A DNA stretch of 5,264 bases from Actinomycetota bacterium. GTDB lineage: Bacteria > Actinomycetota > Acidimicrobiia > Acidimicrobiales > SZUA-35. Under the pieces are notes generated by a model. That model was not told the origin of the DNA and made no database searches. It was given only the letters and a program-made list of their open reading frames with translations. Numbering within the stretch: position 1 is the stretch's first letter; each line of letters starts with the position of its first letter. Below, piece by piece: positions 5,195 to 5,264 of the stretch. Made by a program: the position numbers and the translations under genes. Location: contig JAQCHM010000253.1 in assembly GCA_027730885.1 (NCBI GenBank), positions 1 to 5,264 of the forward strand, given 5' to 3'.

Positions 5195-5207
5195 ACCCTA
5201 GCAGGGT
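5195..5207 (-). promoter_or_regulatory. Leaderless promoter of the LLM gene: -10 TAGGGT inside a 13-bp palindrome
   Basis: The minus-strand -10 TAGGGT (5200-5195) lies 7 nt before the ATG at 5187. It falls within the inverted repeat ACCCT-AGC-AGGGT (5195-5207), so a protein binding the palindrome would cover the -10. The -35 region is weak. Positions 5208-5264 contain nothing else I can support. Confidence 0.5.
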
Positions 5208-5264
5208 GCTGAAATTCGGTTGGGGTGCTCGCGTTCGTCGCCTGGATGGAAAAGAATGGGGGTG

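Noticed and set aside
5246..5264. Start of a plus-strand gene at the right edge (ATG at 5246 or 5256, the latter with a GGA upstream)
   Set aside because: Only three to six codons are present and no -10 at leaderless spacing is seen. There is too little sequence to support a gene.
1..5264. Mobile elements, CRISPR arrays, tRNA/rRNA genes or attachment sites
   Set aside because: No transposase or integrase motifs, no regularly spaced repeats, no terminal inverted repeats and no tRNA-like cloverleaf were seen. Coding sequence is continuous and compositionally even.

Overview
The window is GC-rich DNA from a bacterium that is most likely an actinobacterium. The reasons are an actinobacterial-type RecA, a LexA site of the GAAC-N4-GTTC type, -10 elements of the TANNNT form, several genes whose -10 sits 6-7 nt before the start codon (leaderless transcripts), and an F420-type luciferase-like oxidoreductase. 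A lineage such as Acidimicrobiia is a guess from overall character, not something the sequence proves.

Layout from left to right. Positions 1-2528 hold three minus-strand genes in a tight row. Transcribed from right to left, they are a CBS-less IMP dehydrogenase/GMP reductase family enzyme (1440-2528), a fused HAD phosphatase + VOC/glyoxalase protein (308-1435, only 4 nt downstream), and the N-terminal 93 codons of a short-type 6-phosphogluconate dehydrogenase (1-279, cut by the window edge). This set has its own apparent leaderless promoter with a 16-bp palindrome against its -10 box. Next, also on the minus strand, is recA (2628-3710), with a very strong Shine-Dalgarno, a leader of about 160 nt, and a promoter in which a perfect 18-bp LexA palindrome fills most of the -35/-10 spacer. 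A small predicted lipoprotein gene (3966-4280, plus strand) diverges from recA and appears leaderless. It ends 7 nt from the end of a convergent minus-strand F420-dependent LLM-class oxidoreductase gene (4288-5187), which also looks leaderless. The last 77 bases hold only that gene's promoter.

How the genes relate. recA is the SOS recombinase, and its promoter architecture shows direct LexA control. The downstream group is metabolic: purine nucleotide interconversion, a sugar-phosphate-type phosphatase, and the oxidative pentose phosphate enzyme 6PGDH. It may be transcribed on its own rather than as an SOS unit. No mobile elements, CRISPR arrays, tRNA/rRNA genes or signs of recent transfer were seen.

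The most interesting points are the HAD-VOC fusion, the IMPDH/GMPR protein whose key flap residue looks GMP reductase-like, the shared leaderless TAGGGT/TAGGTT promoter pattern with palindromes at two of the three sites, and the textbook placement of the LexA box at recA. Nothing here amounts to a clearly new multi-gene system.
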